In this document: piece after piece, positions 27,095-36,633 of the stretch
How the letters are laid out: every line of letters begins with the position of its first letter
How positions within the stretch are numbered: position 1 is the stretch's first letter
Assembly: GCA_023409535.1 (NCBI GenBank)
Contig: JAEYGZ010000046.1
Coordinates: forward strand, 186,001 to 250,000
DNA from: Bacillota bacterium
GTDB lineage: Bacteria; Bacillota; Clostridia; Lachnospirales; Lachnospiraceae
Length of the DNA: 64,000 nucleotides
Direction: 5' to 3'
Position numbers and translations under genes: made by a program
The notes under the pieces: generated by a model
Databases searched by the model: none
What the model was told of the DNA's origin: nothing
The model's input: only the letters and a program-made list of their open reading frames with translations

Positions 27095-27919
27095 TTATTT
27101 CACATTTTCCATCAGCCAGAGGGCTACGCTGTCCTGGTGATTGTAACCGATGATCCGGTCTGCGTTCTCCTTTAGCTCCGCTACGGCATTTGCCACTGCA
27201 ATTTTGTAATCGGCGGCTTCAAAGAGTGGCAGATCGTTACGGTTGTCTCCAAAGCACACAATCCGGTCCAGGGACAGATAAGAGCGAAGATACTGTACGG
27301 CATGATATTTGGAAGCGGTACGGCTGAATATCTCCAGATACCACAGGTCAGGTGAGTAATTGTCTTTATAAAATACAAAGTTTAAATCCGGATTACCTCC
27401 CAGGCTTTGGTATAAGGGCTCCAGCTTCTGGTAGGAGTCCAGCAGGGAGAAGTATACCAGGGGTTCCTCAGCCAGCTTTGAAAAGGCATCAATTTGAGTA
27501 AACTGCTTTTGATACCGGTCCACACGTTCCTGATAAAATTTCTTCAGGGCTTTTGTGTTCAAATCCTCGTAGTAGGTTGACATAATTCCGTTCTTGATGG
27601 TATATGCAAAGCCCTTCAGATGATACTCGCTGATGAAGCTCATTAACTGACAGATACTTGCGGGAGGCAGAACCTCAATCCTGACATAATCTTCCCTCTG
27701 CAGGTCGTAGATACATACTCCGTTCATTAAGACAATGGGAACCTCGATATTCACATCCTTCAGGATCGGCTTAACCGATGCAATGGTCCTGGCTGTTGCA
27801 ATACTGAATAACATTCCTTGCTTGATCAGATCATTGATAATTCTTGCGGACTGCCTGGATACCTGGATATTGGGGTGCAGGAGAGTACCGTCTAAATCGG
27901 AGATATACAGTGTTTTCAT
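27095..27919 (-). CDS. Cof-type HAD hydrolase
   Basis: A 274-residue Cof/YbiV-type sugar-phosphate phosphatase of the HAD superfamily with a C2 cap. Motif I is YISDLDGTLLHPN, motif II SIATART, and the final Mg-binding motif VCFGDNRNDLPLFEAA. The C-terminal NAVAELKENADRIIG is typical of the group. It is the last gene of a minus-strand cluster with the epimerase and acetyltransferase genes. Confidence 0.94.
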   Translation of the reverse strand: MKTLYISDLDGTLLHPNIQVSRQSARIINDLIKQGMLFSIATARTIASVKPILKDVNIEVPIVLMNGVCIYDLQREDYVRIEVLPPASICQLMSFISEYHLKGFAYTIKNGIMSTYYEDLNTKALKKFYQERVDRYQKQFTQIDAFSKLAEEPLVYFSLLDSYQKLEPLYQSLGGNPDLNFVFYKDNYSPDLWYLEIFSRTASKYHAVQYLRSYLSLDRIVCFGDNRNDLPLFEAADYKIAVANAVAELKENADRIIGYNHQDSVALWLMENVK

Positions 27920-27974
27920 AAAATCAGGCCTTTCGTTTCTGTCTGGGTTTTGTTGTCAATCTATCAAACAGCTG

Positions 27975-28994
27975 CTAATTTAAATGGGGCAGCTTTGCTT
28001 CAAAGGCTTCATATGCAGCGATCATTTGATCGGTCCAGGCATCGAATTCCGGGTCCGCTGCCTGAAGCTCGGGATGCTTCTCTATATATGCCAGGGTTCT
28101 CCTTGCTCCCTGGTCAAAACGAACCGCAGCTGTGAAGCCAGGTACAAGACGCTTTATCTTGGAATTATCAAAGATTACAGTATTTGCTTTATCTCCTAAC
28201 AGAGCACCTACAAACTCATTATTTGCTTTGGACAAAGTATCGGAGGGGATGTGAACGATTTGCGGCCTTACGCCAAGGACATTGCCAATTACCTCATAGA
28301 TCTGGTTCCAGGTAAGACTTTCATCGGAAGTGATCTGAAGAGCTTCCCCAATGGCATGTACATTGCCCATTAAGCCGACAAAGGCTTTGGCAAAATCCGT
28401 ATTATGGGTGACGGTCCACAAGGAACTTCCGTCCCCATGGAGGATGACCTTTTTCCCTTGCTTTATTCTGTTAATGACACTATAGCTGCCTTTCTTTCCG
28501 TGAATGGCGATCGGAATGCCTGTGTCTCCATAGGTGTGGCTTGGTCTGACAATTGTGACAGGAAAGCCGTTGTTACGGTATTCCTCCATCAGATATTCTT
28601 CACAGGCAATCTTCTTACGGGAATATTCCCAGAAAGGATTCGCAAGAGGTGTGCTCTCTGTAATAAACGGACTGGAAAGCGGCTTCTGATAAGCGGATGC
28701 AGAGCTGATAAAGATATATTGCTTCGTTTTTCCGGCAAATAACCGTACATCACGCTTTAACGCTTCCACATCAAAGGCAATAAACTCGGCTACTACATCA
28801 AAGGTGAGATCCTTAAGCTTGTTCTTCACATCATCTTCATTATAAATATCTGCCTCAATCACTTTTACACCCTGCGGAACAAGCTCTGATTTATTTCCGC
28901 GGTTTAAAAGATACAGTTCAAAGCCGCAGCCGGGTGCAAGCTGGGTAATTGCGGTACTGATGGTACCGGTGCCTCCGATAAATAATGCCTTCAT
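27975..28994 (-). CDS. NAD-dependent epimerase/reductase (SDR family)
   Basis: A 339-residue extended short-chain dehydrogenase. The N-terminal Rossmann motif is FIGGTGTISTAI. SSASAYQ and the WEYSRKKIACEE segment (Tyr-x-x-x-Lys) give the catalytic residues. IVRPSHTYG is the usual substrate-loop motif. Proteins of this kind are often annotated as NAD-dependent epimerase/dehydratase or mRNA-binding-protein-like SDRs; the actual substrate is unknown. The start overlaps the upstream acetyltransferase stop by 4 bases. Confidence 0.92.
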   Translation of the reverse strand: MKALFIGGTGTISTAITQLAPGCGFELYLLNRGNKSELVPQGVKVIEADIYNEDDVKNKLKDLTFDVVAEFIAFDVEALKRDVRLFAGKTKQYIFISSASAYQKPLSSPFITESTPLANPFWEYSRKKIACEEYLMEEYRNNGFPVTIVRPSHTYGDTGIPIAIHGKKGSYSVINRIKQGKKVILHGDGSSLWTVTHNTDFAKAFVGLMGNVHAIGEALQITSDESLTWNQIYEVIGNVLGVRPQIVHIPSDTLSKANNEFVGALLGDKANTVIFDNSKIKRLVPGFTAAVRFDQGARRTLAYIEKHPELQAADPEFDAWTDQMIAAYEAFEAKLPHLN

Positions 28995-29638
28995 TGTTTA
29001 TCCTCCTCTAAATCATATATTTGTGCTATGGAATCATCAAATGGATGCTTCTCATAATCCTCTTTTAATAACCCGAAAATATAAAAATCCGTCATGACAT
29101 TCAGGATTGCTCCGTGTTTGATAAAGCCTTCCTGTGCAAAGCCTAATTTTTGAGCAACTCTGACGGAGCCGTGATTATCCGCAAAGCATCGCAGCTGAAT
29201 ACGGCTTAACCTCATCAACTCATAAGCGGCCTTAAGAACTGCCTTTCCGGCCTCCGGAGCGAAGCCCTGTCCCCAATAATCTTTATTAATCCGGTAACCG
29301 ATATCTGCCTGCTGCATTAAGCGAAAGTCATACAGGACAATTTCGCCGATGACCTTATGCGTATCCTTAAGCTCCATGAGCCAGGTAAGCTCCCGTCTGG
29401 CGCGGTACTCCTTCATGGTAGCATTATAATGATAATCTGCTTTAATCTTTTTCTTTGGTCTGCGACGACCGGTGGTGTCCTTTGATTCATCGTATAGGCC
29501 CCAAAAACGGTATACACTGTAGTCATTGATAAATTCCAGGCTGTCTTTACCGTCGGAGGGACTATCTGTTATCTGTCTAAGAATTAACCGGCTTGTCTCA
29601 ATTCGGGGTAAATTCTTAAAGCATGCTTCGTAGCTCAT
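28991..29638 (-). CDS. GNAT-family N-acetyltransferase (RimJ/RimL-like)
   Basis: A 215-residue GNAT acetyltransferase. ETSRLILRQI is the typical RimJ/RimL-like start; IGEIVLYDF and IGYRINKDYWGQGFAPEAGKA form the acetyl-CoA loop, and LGFAQEGFIKHGAIL closes the fold. ATG 29638 was preferred because it lies 7 bases after AAGGAG; the longer in-frame reading from 29710 lacks a ribosome binding site. It is co-transcribed with the epimerase gene. Confidence 0.92.
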   Translation of the reverse strand: MSYEACFKNLPRIETSRLILRQITDSPSDGKDSLEFINDYSVYRFWGLYDESKDTTGRRRPKKKIKADYHYNATMKEYRARRELTWLMELKDTHKVIGEIVLYDFRLMQQADIGYRINKDYWGQGFAPEAGKAVLKAAYELMRLSRIQLRCFADNHGSVRVAQKLGFAQEGFIKHGAILNVMTDFYIFGLLKEDYEKHPFDDSIAQIYDLEEDKQ

Positions 29639-29827
29639 TGGCATTCTCCTTTTAATAATTAATATCATCGGAACAAAAATCAGTTCCGATAATCGGGATG
29701 CACGGCGCAAAAGCAGCGCCTTTTAATCAGAAGCTTGAAATACGGCTACTGGTAACTTTAATTATCATACAAAATATAGTAATTAGCAAGATGAAGTAAC
29801 ACTTATTTCGAAAAGGTTTCGCATCCG

Positions 29828-30403
29828 CTACAGAAATTGATTTTGAATAAATATCCTGGCGCCGATTCCAATGATTACAAAGCCGCCGATTACTTTTGCG
29901 CGTAAGCCAAGGATGGAGCCGAAGCGTTTGCCGATCTCCACACCGATAGCACACAGCGTAAAGGTGATCAGTCCGATCAGCAAGGCGGCCGTAAATATAT
30001 TGATATTCAAAGCCGCAATACTGACACCCGCCGCAAGTGCGTCAATGCTGGTTGCGATACCCTGAAGAATAAGATTTTTAATAGAAAACAGATTGGGAAT
30101 GGAGCAAATTTCGATCTCGGGAACCTTGAGCTCCTTTCTTGCATCGCTTAACATATTGATTCCGATGGCTGAAAGCAGAAGAAAGGCTACCCAATGCTGA
30201 TAGCGGTGAATAAGGTCATAAAAGGTTCTGCCCAGGCAAAAGCCTATCACCGGCATCAGCGCCTGGAAGAAACCAAAACTTAAAGCAGTAAAGAAGGCAT
30301 GTTGTTTTGTGACCTTACTGTCACACATTCCGTTTGTCACGGCTACGGCAAAGGCGTCTGCAGATAAACCCAGCGCAAGCAGCAGTAATGTAAAGAATCC
30401 CAT
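29828..30403 (-). CDS. mntP: Manganese efflux pump MntP
   Basis: A 191-residue, six-helix MntP manganese exporter. Conserved features are the acidic membrane motif LGLSADAFAVAVTNG in helix 1 and the repeat GIATSIDALAAGVSIA in helix 4, plus GFFQALMPVIGF. ATG 30403 follows AGAAAGGAC; an in-frame start at 30457 would place part of the leader hairpin region in the protein. A terminator-like hairpin stands in its leader, suggesting attenuation control. Confidence 0.95.
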   Translation of the reverse strand: MGFFTLLLLALGLSADAFAVAVTNGMCDSKVTKQHAFFTALSFGFFQALMPVIGFCLGRTFYDLIHRYQHWVAFLLLSAIGINMLSDARKELKVPEIEICSIPNLFSIKNLILQGIATSIDALAAGVSIAALNINIFTAALLIGLITFTLCAIGVEIGKRFGSILGLRAKVIGGFVIIGIGARIFIQNQFL

Positions 30404-30444
30404 AATAGATAGTCCTTTCTTAACGGAAAACCTCGTGAAACGGT

Positions 30445-30484
30445 AAAAAAAGCCCATGTATGGTCAGCCTGTAGCCATACATGG
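30445..30484 (-). promoter_or_regulatory. Attenuator-like terminator in the mntP leader
   Basis: On the minus strand CCATGTATGG (30484-30475) pairs with CCATACATGG (30463-30454) and is followed by GGC and seven T, ending 42 bases before mntP. Upstream a second helix (GCAAAT/ATTTGC) encloses a GGGGGAG run. The next gene upstream is divergent, so this terminator lies in mntP's own leader. It is placed like a yybP-ykoY manganese riboswitch, but the full consensus is not evident. Confidence 0.5.
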
Positions 30485-30662
30485 TATGCAAATGACTCCC
30501 CCATTTATTACAGAAATTTGCCCATATAAAAATTTTACCATATACAGGTTGCAATATTTGTTAATTTGCTGATAAAATAAATTACTACTTGAAGCCTTAT
30601 GAAAATAGGTGCATAATTATGAATTAGTATGCTGGCCGCTACGGAGGAAAGAGGATAAGATT

Positions 30663-31595
30663 ATGGATTTTTCACTTGCAATAACAGCCTTTCATCAAAT
30701 TGCTGTTATGTTTCTCATTATTGTGGTGGGATTTATTTGCCACAAAATCAAATTTATCGAACAGGATTTTAACCGAAAACTTTCAGACCTGGTATTAATG
30801 TTAATCAATCCGCTGGTGATTTTTATCTCCTATCAGAGAAGTTATGAACCGAAACTTTTGACAGGATTATTGATCTCTCTGGTTATGGCGGTGGTCACTC
30901 ACCTGCTGGCCGTAATCATCGGAATGCTTGTGGTCCCCAAAAGACGGGGAAAGGCTGATAATGCAATAGAGCGGTTTGCTGTTATTTATTCCAACTGCGG
31001 TTTTATCGGAATACCGCTGGTCAATGGAATCTTTGGGGCAGAGGGGGTCTTTTACCTGACTGCTTATATGACGATCTTCAATCTGGTGGTCTGGACACAC
31101 GGAATTGTTATCATGACCGGCAAGGCAGATGCAAAGTCTCTGGGAAAAGCGGTGTTATCGCCCTCTATTATTGCAACCGTAACCGGTTTTATTTTCTTTA
31201 TGCTGAGAATCAACCTGCCTGATATTGTAAAAGAAGGGTTTACCTATTTGGCCGATATGAATACACCCCTGGCGATGCTGGTGGCGGGAGTGACCATTGC
31301 CCAGACCGATATTACGAAGCTATTTATAAAGCCGCGCATTTATTATATAACCTTTTTTAAATTATTATTTATTCCGGTGTTAATGTTGTTTATTTTCCAA
31401 ATGTTCGGTATCCCAAAGCTGGTACTGCTGACATCGGTGCTGGCTGCAGCCTGTCCCACCGCCGTGACAGTGAATTTGTTTTCCATCCGCTATGAGAAAA
31501 ATTATCTGTATGCTTCGGAGCTTTTTGCGGTTACAACGATACTGTCGGTGGTAACAATTCCGATTGTAATGATCATTGCTAATTATATTGTATAG
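30663..31595 (+). CDS. AEC-family transporter (auxin efflux carrier/malate permease-like)
   Basis: A 310-residue, ten-helix AEC transporter. Typical features are FNRKLSDLVLMLINPLVIF in the first repeat, VIYSNCGFIGIPLVNGIFG, with the conserved NxGF-xG-xP pattern, and NTPLAMLVAGVTIAQ in the second half, then AAACPTAVTVNLFS. ATG 30663 lies after GGAGGAAAGAGG. AEC members move organic acids or amino acids; no substrate can be read. It is divergent from mntP. Confidence 0.92.
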   Translation: MDFSLAITAFHQIAVMFLIIVVGFICHKIKFIEQDFNRKLSDLVLMLINPLVIFISYQRSYEPKLLTGLLISLVMAVVTHLLAVIIGMLVVPKRRGKADNAIERFAVIYSNCGFIGIPLVNGIFGAEGVFYLTAYMTIFNLVVWTHGIVIMTGKADAKSLGKAVLSPSIIATVTGFIFFMLRINLPDIVKEGFTYLADMNTPLAMLVAGVTIAQTDITKLFIKPRIYYITFFKLLFIPVLMLFIFQMFGIPKLVLLTSVLAAACPTAVTVNLFSIRYEKNYLYASELFAVTTILSVVTIPIVMIIANYIV

Positions 31596-31720
31596 AACAA
31601 TTTCAGCTATTTTCCATAAAATATTACAAAAGCGATGAATGTAACTTGCGTTTCATGGAAGAACTGTAGTAAAATGGATATACATAGTATAATGAAAATG
31701 TTTTTAAAGGAGCCCATAAA

Positions 31721-32596
31721 ATGAACGATTATGTAATCGTGAGTGATGCAACACTTGATTTACCGGCAGATATCATCGAAAGCTTTGGGATTAAGATTAT
31801 TCCCATGGGATTTCATGTTAATGATACAGAATACTCTCACTATCCGGATGAAAGAGAATTATCAATAGAGGACTTTTATCAAAAACTGAAGGAGGGGGCT
31901 GTTTCCAAGACCACCCAGATTACACCGGTCGTATTTGCTGATTTTTTTGAGAATATACTGAAGCAAGGGCTGGATATCCTGTACATAACCTTTTCTTCAG
32001 GATTGAGCGGCACTTATAATACCTCACAAATTGTCATTGACGGACTGAGGGAGGAATATCCGCAGCGCAGGATCTATGGTATCGATTCTCTGTGCGCTTC
32101 CGTGGGAGAAGGTCTTTTGGTATACAATGCGGTATTGCAGAAGAAAAATGGTTTGAACCTTGAGGAGCTTCGGGATTGGGTGGAGAATAACAAACGCCGT
32201 TCCCGCCACTGGTTTACGGTTAAGGATCTTTTCTTCCTGAAACGCGGCGGCAGAATTAGTTCCATTGAGGCGGTTGTAGGAACCGCACTTAAAATTCGTC
32301 CGGTACTGAGTACGGACGATGAGGGAAAGCTGACTGTGGTTTCAAAAATCCGCGGCTCAAAGGCAGAGATGGACCTGATGGTGACAAAGCTGACGGAGGA
32401 AGGAACGGATCTGTCGGGTCAGACCATCATCATCGGTCATGGGGATAATCTGGAGCAGGCGAAGGAACTGGAGGAGATCATCCGCAGCAGAAATATTGTG
32501 AAGGATATCATGATATCCAAGGTCGGTCCGATCATCGGCACCCATACCGGGCCGGGAATGCTGGCGGTTGTATTCATGGGAGAAAAAGTAGGTTAA
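31721..32596 (+). CDS. DegV family fatty-acid-binding protein
   Basis: A 291-residue DegV protein; family members bind long-chain fatty acids and act as FakB-type subunits for fatty-acid kinase. Signatures are IVSDATLDLPAD, KTTQITPVVFADFF, ITFSSGLSGTYNTSQI, SLCASVGEGLLVYNA, and LKRGGRISSIEAVVGTALKI, ending HTGPGMLAVVF. It is monocistronic with AAGGAGCCC before ATG. Confidence 0.95.
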   Translation: MNDYVIVSDATLDLPADIIESFGIKIIPMGFHVNDTEYSHYPDERELSIEDFYQKLKEGAVSKTTQITPVVFADFFENILKQGLDILYITFSSGLSGTYNTSQIVIDGLREEYPQRRIYGIDSLCASVGEGLLVYNAVLQKKNGLNLEELRDWVENNKRRSRHWFTVKDLFFLKRGGRISSIEAVVGTALKIRPVLSTDDEGKLTVVSKIRGSKAEMDLMVTKLTEEGTDLSGQTIIIGHGDNLEQAKELEEIIRSRNIVKDIMISKVGPIIGTHTGPGMLAVVFMGEKVG

Positions 32597-32753
32597 TGTC
32601 TTGTAAACTATCAGAAACACGTTGCTTTCGTAAATAAAACTAACTATAATAAATATAAGGTCGTATCGTATATCCTATGATACGACTTTATTCTGTAAAA
32701 TGAAGCATATCTTGGATCGAATGATATTCTCATAAAGCCATGGAGGAAAGATC

Positions 32754-33506
32754 GTGAAGAATGATAAAGCAGTCACCGGCAATGGAGAACAGGCGCAGAT
32801 AAAGTCCTATAAAAAAGATGCGGATTACTCCTATACTCTGGGAGCGTTTCCGACGTTTGAATTAATCAAGGCAAAGCCGGAGCAGGTACGCAAGGTTTTG
32901 ATGGATACCAGCTTTACAGACAGGGAAAAACTGCATAAGCTGTGTGAAGAACAGCATATATCTGTAGAATATAACAATAAACTGATAGCAAAGCTCAGCG
33001 ATAAGGAAAATTGCTATGTGGCAGGGATATTTGATAAATATGAATGCAGCCTGCAGCAGGGCCGTCCCCATATCGTACTGGTCAACCCCGGCAATATGGG
33101 TAATCTGGGAACGATTCTTCGGACTGCGGTTGGGTTTGGCATTTATGATATCGCCATTATCCTGCCAGGAGCAGATATTTTTAACCCCAAGACGGTTCGT
33201 TCTTCCATGGGGGCATTGTTTCGCCTGAACTTTCACCAATATGACAGCTTTGCCGACTACCGCAGAGAATTTGACAAACATGAGATATTCACCTTTATGC
33301 TGGACGGTGAGAAAACACTGACCCTGAAGGAGTGCCCGAAGGCGGAGCTTTTTTCCCTGGTCTTCGGAAATGAAGCGACCGGGCTGGATGCCTCCTTTCA
33401 AAAGGCCGGAACCAGTATCTTTATTCCCCAGTCACCGGATGTGGATTCCTTAAATCTGACCATCGCTGTGGGAATTGGAGCTTATGTATTTACAAATCAA
33501 AACTAA
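32754..33506 (+). CDS. SpoU/TrmH-family RNA methyltransferase
   Basis: A 250-residue SPOUT-class 2'-O-ribose methyltransferase. Motif 1 is VNPGNMGNLGTILRTAVGFG, motif 2 LVFGNEATGLD and motif 3 IPQSPDVDSLNLTIAVGIGAY, the classic SpoU trio. The N-terminal 90 residues are a non-catalytic substrate domain. The start is GTG after TGGAGGAAAG. The target nucleotide cannot be stated. Confidence 0.93.
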   Translation: MKNDKAVTGNGEQAQIKSYKKDADYSYTLGAFPTFELIKAKPEQVRKVLMDTSFTDREKLHKLCEEQHISVEYNNKLIAKLSDKENCYVAGIFDKYECSLQQGRPHIVLVNPGNMGNLGTILRTAVGFGIYDIAIILPGADIFNPKTVRSSMGALFRLNFHQYDSFADYRREFDKHEIFTFMLDGEKTLTLKECPKAELFSLVFGNEATGLDASFQKAGTSIFIPQSPDVDSLNLTIAVGIGAYVFTNQN

Positions 33507-33557
33507 ATTATGGGGTAGCCTGCAATCATCACTGCATCGCAGGCAGAAGGAGGCTGT

Positions 33558-34862
33558 ATGAGACTAAACTACAAGCGGACATTCTTTATCGGACTTGCAT
33601 TTATGTCAATCAGTGCATTTTGGCAAATGTACGATAATGTCATCCCTTTGATGCTTAAGAAAACCTTCGGACTTGGGGAGACCTTAACCGGTGTTCTCAT
33701 GGCAATGGATAATGTACTTGCACTTTTTCTCCTGCCATTATTCGGAGCAATTTCCGACAGGGTAAATACGCGGCTTGGGAAGAGAACACCCTTCATTCTG
33801 GTCGGTACAGCCCTTGCAGTGATATCTATGACCTTTATTCCCAGCGCAAATCAAGAAGCAAATCTGACCTTATTCGTCATACTGCTGGCCGTGGTACTTG
33901 TTTCCATGGGAACCTACCGTTCTCCTGCGGTTGCCCTGATGCCGGATTTAACCCCTAAGCCCTTGCGAAGTAAGGCAAATGCCATCATCAATCTGATGGG
34001 TGCCCTCGGCGGTGCCTATACCCTGGGAATGACCATGCTCTTTGTTTATGAGGGAACCGATTACAGGATGATCTTCTTGTCTATTTCAGCGCTTATGGTG
34101 GTGGCAGTCGTATTTCTTGTGATCATGATCCGGGAGCGGAAGCTGTCAGACGGGATGGCAGCCGGGGCTGAGGAGATACATACTACAGAGAACCGGAAGA
34201 AAGCTCAGAAGGGGGAGCAGGAAAGCCAGGTTACCGAAGCGGGAGATATGTCCGGGGATGTAAAAAGAAGCTTTCTCTTTCTGCTGGCTTCGATCTTCTT
34301 ATGGTTTACCGCATATAATGCGGTAACGACCGCTTATTCCAGATATGTTGAGCAGGTGTGGAACCTTGAGACGGGAAGCTATGCGGATTCCCTGCTGATT
34401 GCCATGATAGCGGCGATCATAAGCTTTATTCCCATTGGATTTATTGCCAGCAATATCGGCAGGAAGAAAACAATCCTTGCGGGTATCCTCCTAATGACGG
34501 TATCTTATTTTTGCGGCTCCTTATTTAACCATTATACTTTTTTAATTAATATTGTATTTGCTTTGACCGGTATCGGCTGGGCGGCCATTAATGTGAATTC
34601 CTATCCCATGGTTGTGGAGATGTGTAAGGGCTCTGATATCGGTAAATATACCGGTCTTTACTATACCTTCTCCATGTCGGCGCAGATACTGACTCCCATA
34701 TTATCGGGTGCGTTACTCGAATTCGTTTCTTACCGTACCTTGTTCCCCTATGCGGTGATCTTCTCCATAGCTTCACTGTGTACCATGCTGTTTGTGAAGC
34801 ATGGTGATTCAAGGCCGGTGAGGAAAAAAGAGCTGCTGGAGAATTATGATACTCCGGATTAA
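33558..34862 (+). CDS. MFS transporter, GPH/SLC45-like
   Basis: A 434-residue, twelve-helix major-facilitator protein. The first-loop motif GAISDRVNTRLGKRTPFILVG is the signature of SLC45/GPH-type sugar carriers, followed by YRSPAVALMPDLTPKPLRSKAN. A charged cytoplasmic loop of about 45 residues sits between halves (about 195-240), then GFIASNIGRKKTIL and AINVNSYPMVVEM. It may carry a di- or oligosaccharide. It lies 51 bases after the methyltransferase gene behind AGAAGGAGG. Confidence 0.9.
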   Translation: MRLNYKRTFFIGLAFMSISAFWQMYDNVIPLMLKKTFGLGETLTGVLMAMDNVLALFLLPLFGAISDRVNTRLGKRTPFILVGTALAVISMTFIPSANQEANLTLFVILLAVVLVSMGTYRSPAVALMPDLTPKPLRSKANAIINLMGALGGAYTLGMTMLFVYEGTDYRMIFLSISALMVVAVVFLVIMIRERKLSDGMAAGAEEIHTTENRKKAQKGEQESQVTEAGDMSGDVKRSFLFLLASIFLWFTAYNAVTTAYSRYVEQVWNLETGSYADSLLIAMIAAIISFIPIGFIASNIGRKKTILAGILLMTVSYFCGSLFNHYTFLINIVFALTGIGWAAINVNSYPMVVEMCKGSDIGKYTGLYYTFSMSAQILTPILSGALLEFVSYRTLFPYAVIFSIASLCTMLFVKHGDSRPVRKKELLENYDTPD

Positions 34863-34945
34863 AGGAGCAGATACTAAGAGCAGGAGAGGCTGTAAGCTTA
34901 CCCTATCTTGTAATTAACTCACAGGAAATAGCGGGATACGCGGGA

Positions 34946-35779
34946 ATGAGGATTATTATGTTGACAGAGATTTTAATCATAATCGGTGTTGTTATTGTAT
35001 TATATTTGCTGGCAATTATGCCAAAGCTTCGTAAGAATAAGGATTGCAGCCGAATGGATGGATGGCTCTTCGCCCATCGCGGACTTCATAACAACAAATC
35101 GGAGGCGCCGGAGAATTCCCTTAAGGCTTTTGCTCTTGCAGTGGAGAAAGGATATGGAATAGAACTTGATGTTCAGCTGACGAAGGATCTCGTTCCTGTT
35201 ATCCTGCATGATTATCATCTGAAACGGGCCTGTAAAACTGATGTGGAAATCAAGACCCTGACCTACGATGAACTAAAAGAATACAGGTTGTTTAAATCCC
35301 GGGAGAAGATACCGACGCTTCAGGAAGTGCTTCAGGTAATAGACGGTAAGGTACCGGTGATTATCGAGCTGAAGATTCCCTGGAAACCGGAGAAGCTTTG
35401 CAATGTGGTTTCGGCAGTATTGAAGGATTATAAAGGGTTCTATGTAATTCAATCCTTCAATCCCTTTGGCCTTATGTGGTACCGCAAGCATCATCCGGAG
35501 GTAGTCAGAGGGCAATTAGCTACGGATTTTAACAAGGAGAAGATAGAAGGCAGCCGTTTCCAATATTTCTTGCTGAAGCACCTGCTGTTTAATTTTATAA
35601 CAAGGCCGGATTTTATTGCATATCATCATGTTTATAAGACAGCATTATCCTTTACGCTCTGCAGGAAGCTGTACCGGACCAAGCCGGTAGCCTGGACCAT
35701 CCAATCTCCAAAGGAGCTGGAGGACAGCAGGGAATATTATGAGGTGTTTATCTTTGACAGCTTTATTCCGGAGAAATAA
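34946..35779 (+). CDS. Glycerophosphodiester phosphodiesterase
   Basis: A 277-residue GDPD-family enzyme anchored by an N-terminal helix (about 8-25). The TIM-barrel active site shows FAHRGLHNN with the catalytic His, APENSLKAF, GIELDVQLTKD with Glu/Asp metal ligands, and VILHDYHLKRAC with the second His. VIIELKIPW supplies a further ligand. It hydrolyses glycerophosphodiesters to glycerol-3-phosphate. The second in-frame ATG (34958) has a better-placed GAGG and may be the true start. Confidence 0.92.
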   Translation: MRIIMLTEILIIIGVVIVLYLLAIMPKLRKNKDCSRMDGWLFAHRGLHNNKSEAPENSLKAFALAVEKGYGIELDVQLTKDLVPVILHDYHLKRACKTDVEIKTLTYDELKEYRLFKSREKIPTLQEVLQVIDGKVPVIIELKIPWKPEKLCNVVSAVLKDYKGFYVIQSFNPFGLMWYRKHHPEVVRGQLATDFNKEKIEGSRFQYFLLKHLLFNFITRPDFIAYHHVYKTALSFTLCRKLYRTKPVAWTIQSPKELEDSREYYEVFIFDSFIPEK

Positions 35780-35836
35780 CTTCGGTAAATATTAATGACG
35801 GTGATGTAATAAGGAATAAATCAATAACATAAGAAT

Positions 35837-35897
35837 AGTCCTGTAACAGAAGGTTTTCCCAGACGATAGCGGAAACCTTCCGGTGCAGGACTTTTTA
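35837..35897 (+). terminator. Long terminator after GDPD gene
   Basis: AGTCCTGTAACAGAAGG.. (from 35837) pairs with ..CCTTCCGGTGCAGGACT (to 35892), about 20 pairs with small bulges, followed by TTTTT. Confidence 0.85.
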
Positions 35898-35904
35898 AAA
35901 CTAT

Positions 35905-35962
35905 TTGACAGGAAGCATTTGGTATGCTACAATCTGAATGAATTAAAAAATATTCATTCAGA
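35905..35962 (+). promoter_or_regulatory. Promoter and TetR operator for the apbE cluster
   Basis: TTGACA (35905) and TACAAT (35928) are 17 bases apart. A perfect inverted repeat, TCTGAATGAAT and ATTCATTCAGA with an 8-base spacer, occupies 35933-35962 directly on the start-site side of the -10 box. It is a convincing operator for the TetR-type gene that starts at 36008, implying autoregulation. Confidence 0.8.
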
Positions 35963-36007
35963 TAATAAATACTTGTATGACGCTTTGTACGACGTGTGGA
36001 GGATCAG

Positions 36008-36586
36008 ATGGAAGACAAAAAAACCGTGTTATATTATTGCGCAAAGGAACTGTTTGCGGCAAAAGGGTTTAAAGATACTAATGTTGCCGATATTACCAAA
36101 CAGGCAGGCTTCAGTGTCGGAACGTTTTACAATTATTACCCTTCCAAAGAGAAACTTTTTGCAGAGCTATTGAAGCAGGAAACTGCTGAATTGATGAAGC
36201 GTATCATGAACTCTGTCAACCTGGAGGACGAACCTGTCAGATTGATTAAGGAGCTCCTGGCACGAAATATGGAGGGGATGCTTTCTAACCCCATATTGAA
36301 CCAGTGGTACAACCCGGACGTTTATCATAAAATTGAAAAGCTGTTTCAGGAAGAAGCCGGAATTCAGGTGATTGATTTCCTGTATCGGGATTTTTTGGTG
36401 CTGGTTCAAAAATGGCAGGCGGAAGGCAAAATGAGATCTGATATCAGCAGTGAGATGATTATGGCCTTATTTGGCGCTATCATCAGAACCGGCTACCATA
36501 AGGAGGAAATCGGATTGCAGTATTTTCCGGAATTACAGGACCACTTAACGGATTTTGTCTTAAAAGGTCTTATGGGTTCTTTGTAA
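36008..36586 (+). CDS. TetR-family transcriptional regulator
   Basis: A 192-residue TetR regulator. The N-terminal helix-turn-helix is FKDTNVADITKQAGFSVGTFYNYYPSKEKLF, the family's best conserved stretch. The C-terminal half is a divergent ligand domain. ATG 36008 follows GTGGAGGATCAG at the proper distance; an in-frame GTG at 35996 overlaps that ribosome binding site. The palindrome overlapping its promoter and the following apbE and FMN-binding genes suggest it controls a flavoprotein module. Confidence 0.93.
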   Translation: MEDKKTVLYYCAKELFAAKGFKDTNVADITKQAGFSVGTFYNYYPSKEKLFAELLKQETAELMKRIMNSVNLEDEPVRLIKELLARNMEGMLSNPILNQWYNPDVYHKIEKLFQEEAGIQVIDFLYRDFLVLVQKWQAEGKMRSDISSEMIMALFGAIIRTGYHKEEIGLQYFPELQDHLTDFVLKGLMGSL

Positions 36587-36633
36587 TTATATTACCCGGG
36601 ATATCAGAAAAGTAACGTAAGGAGGGGGATTTC

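Noticed and set aside
30404..30560. Canonical yybP-ykoY manganese riboswitch
   Set aside because: Position and terminator fit, but the conserved downstream half of the motif could not be recognised by eye; kept only as an attenuator-like leader.
32862..33401. 179-codon frame antisense to the SpoU methyltransferase gene
   Set aside because: Shadow of a well-supported gene; Cys/His/Gln-rich composition is typical of antisense reading.
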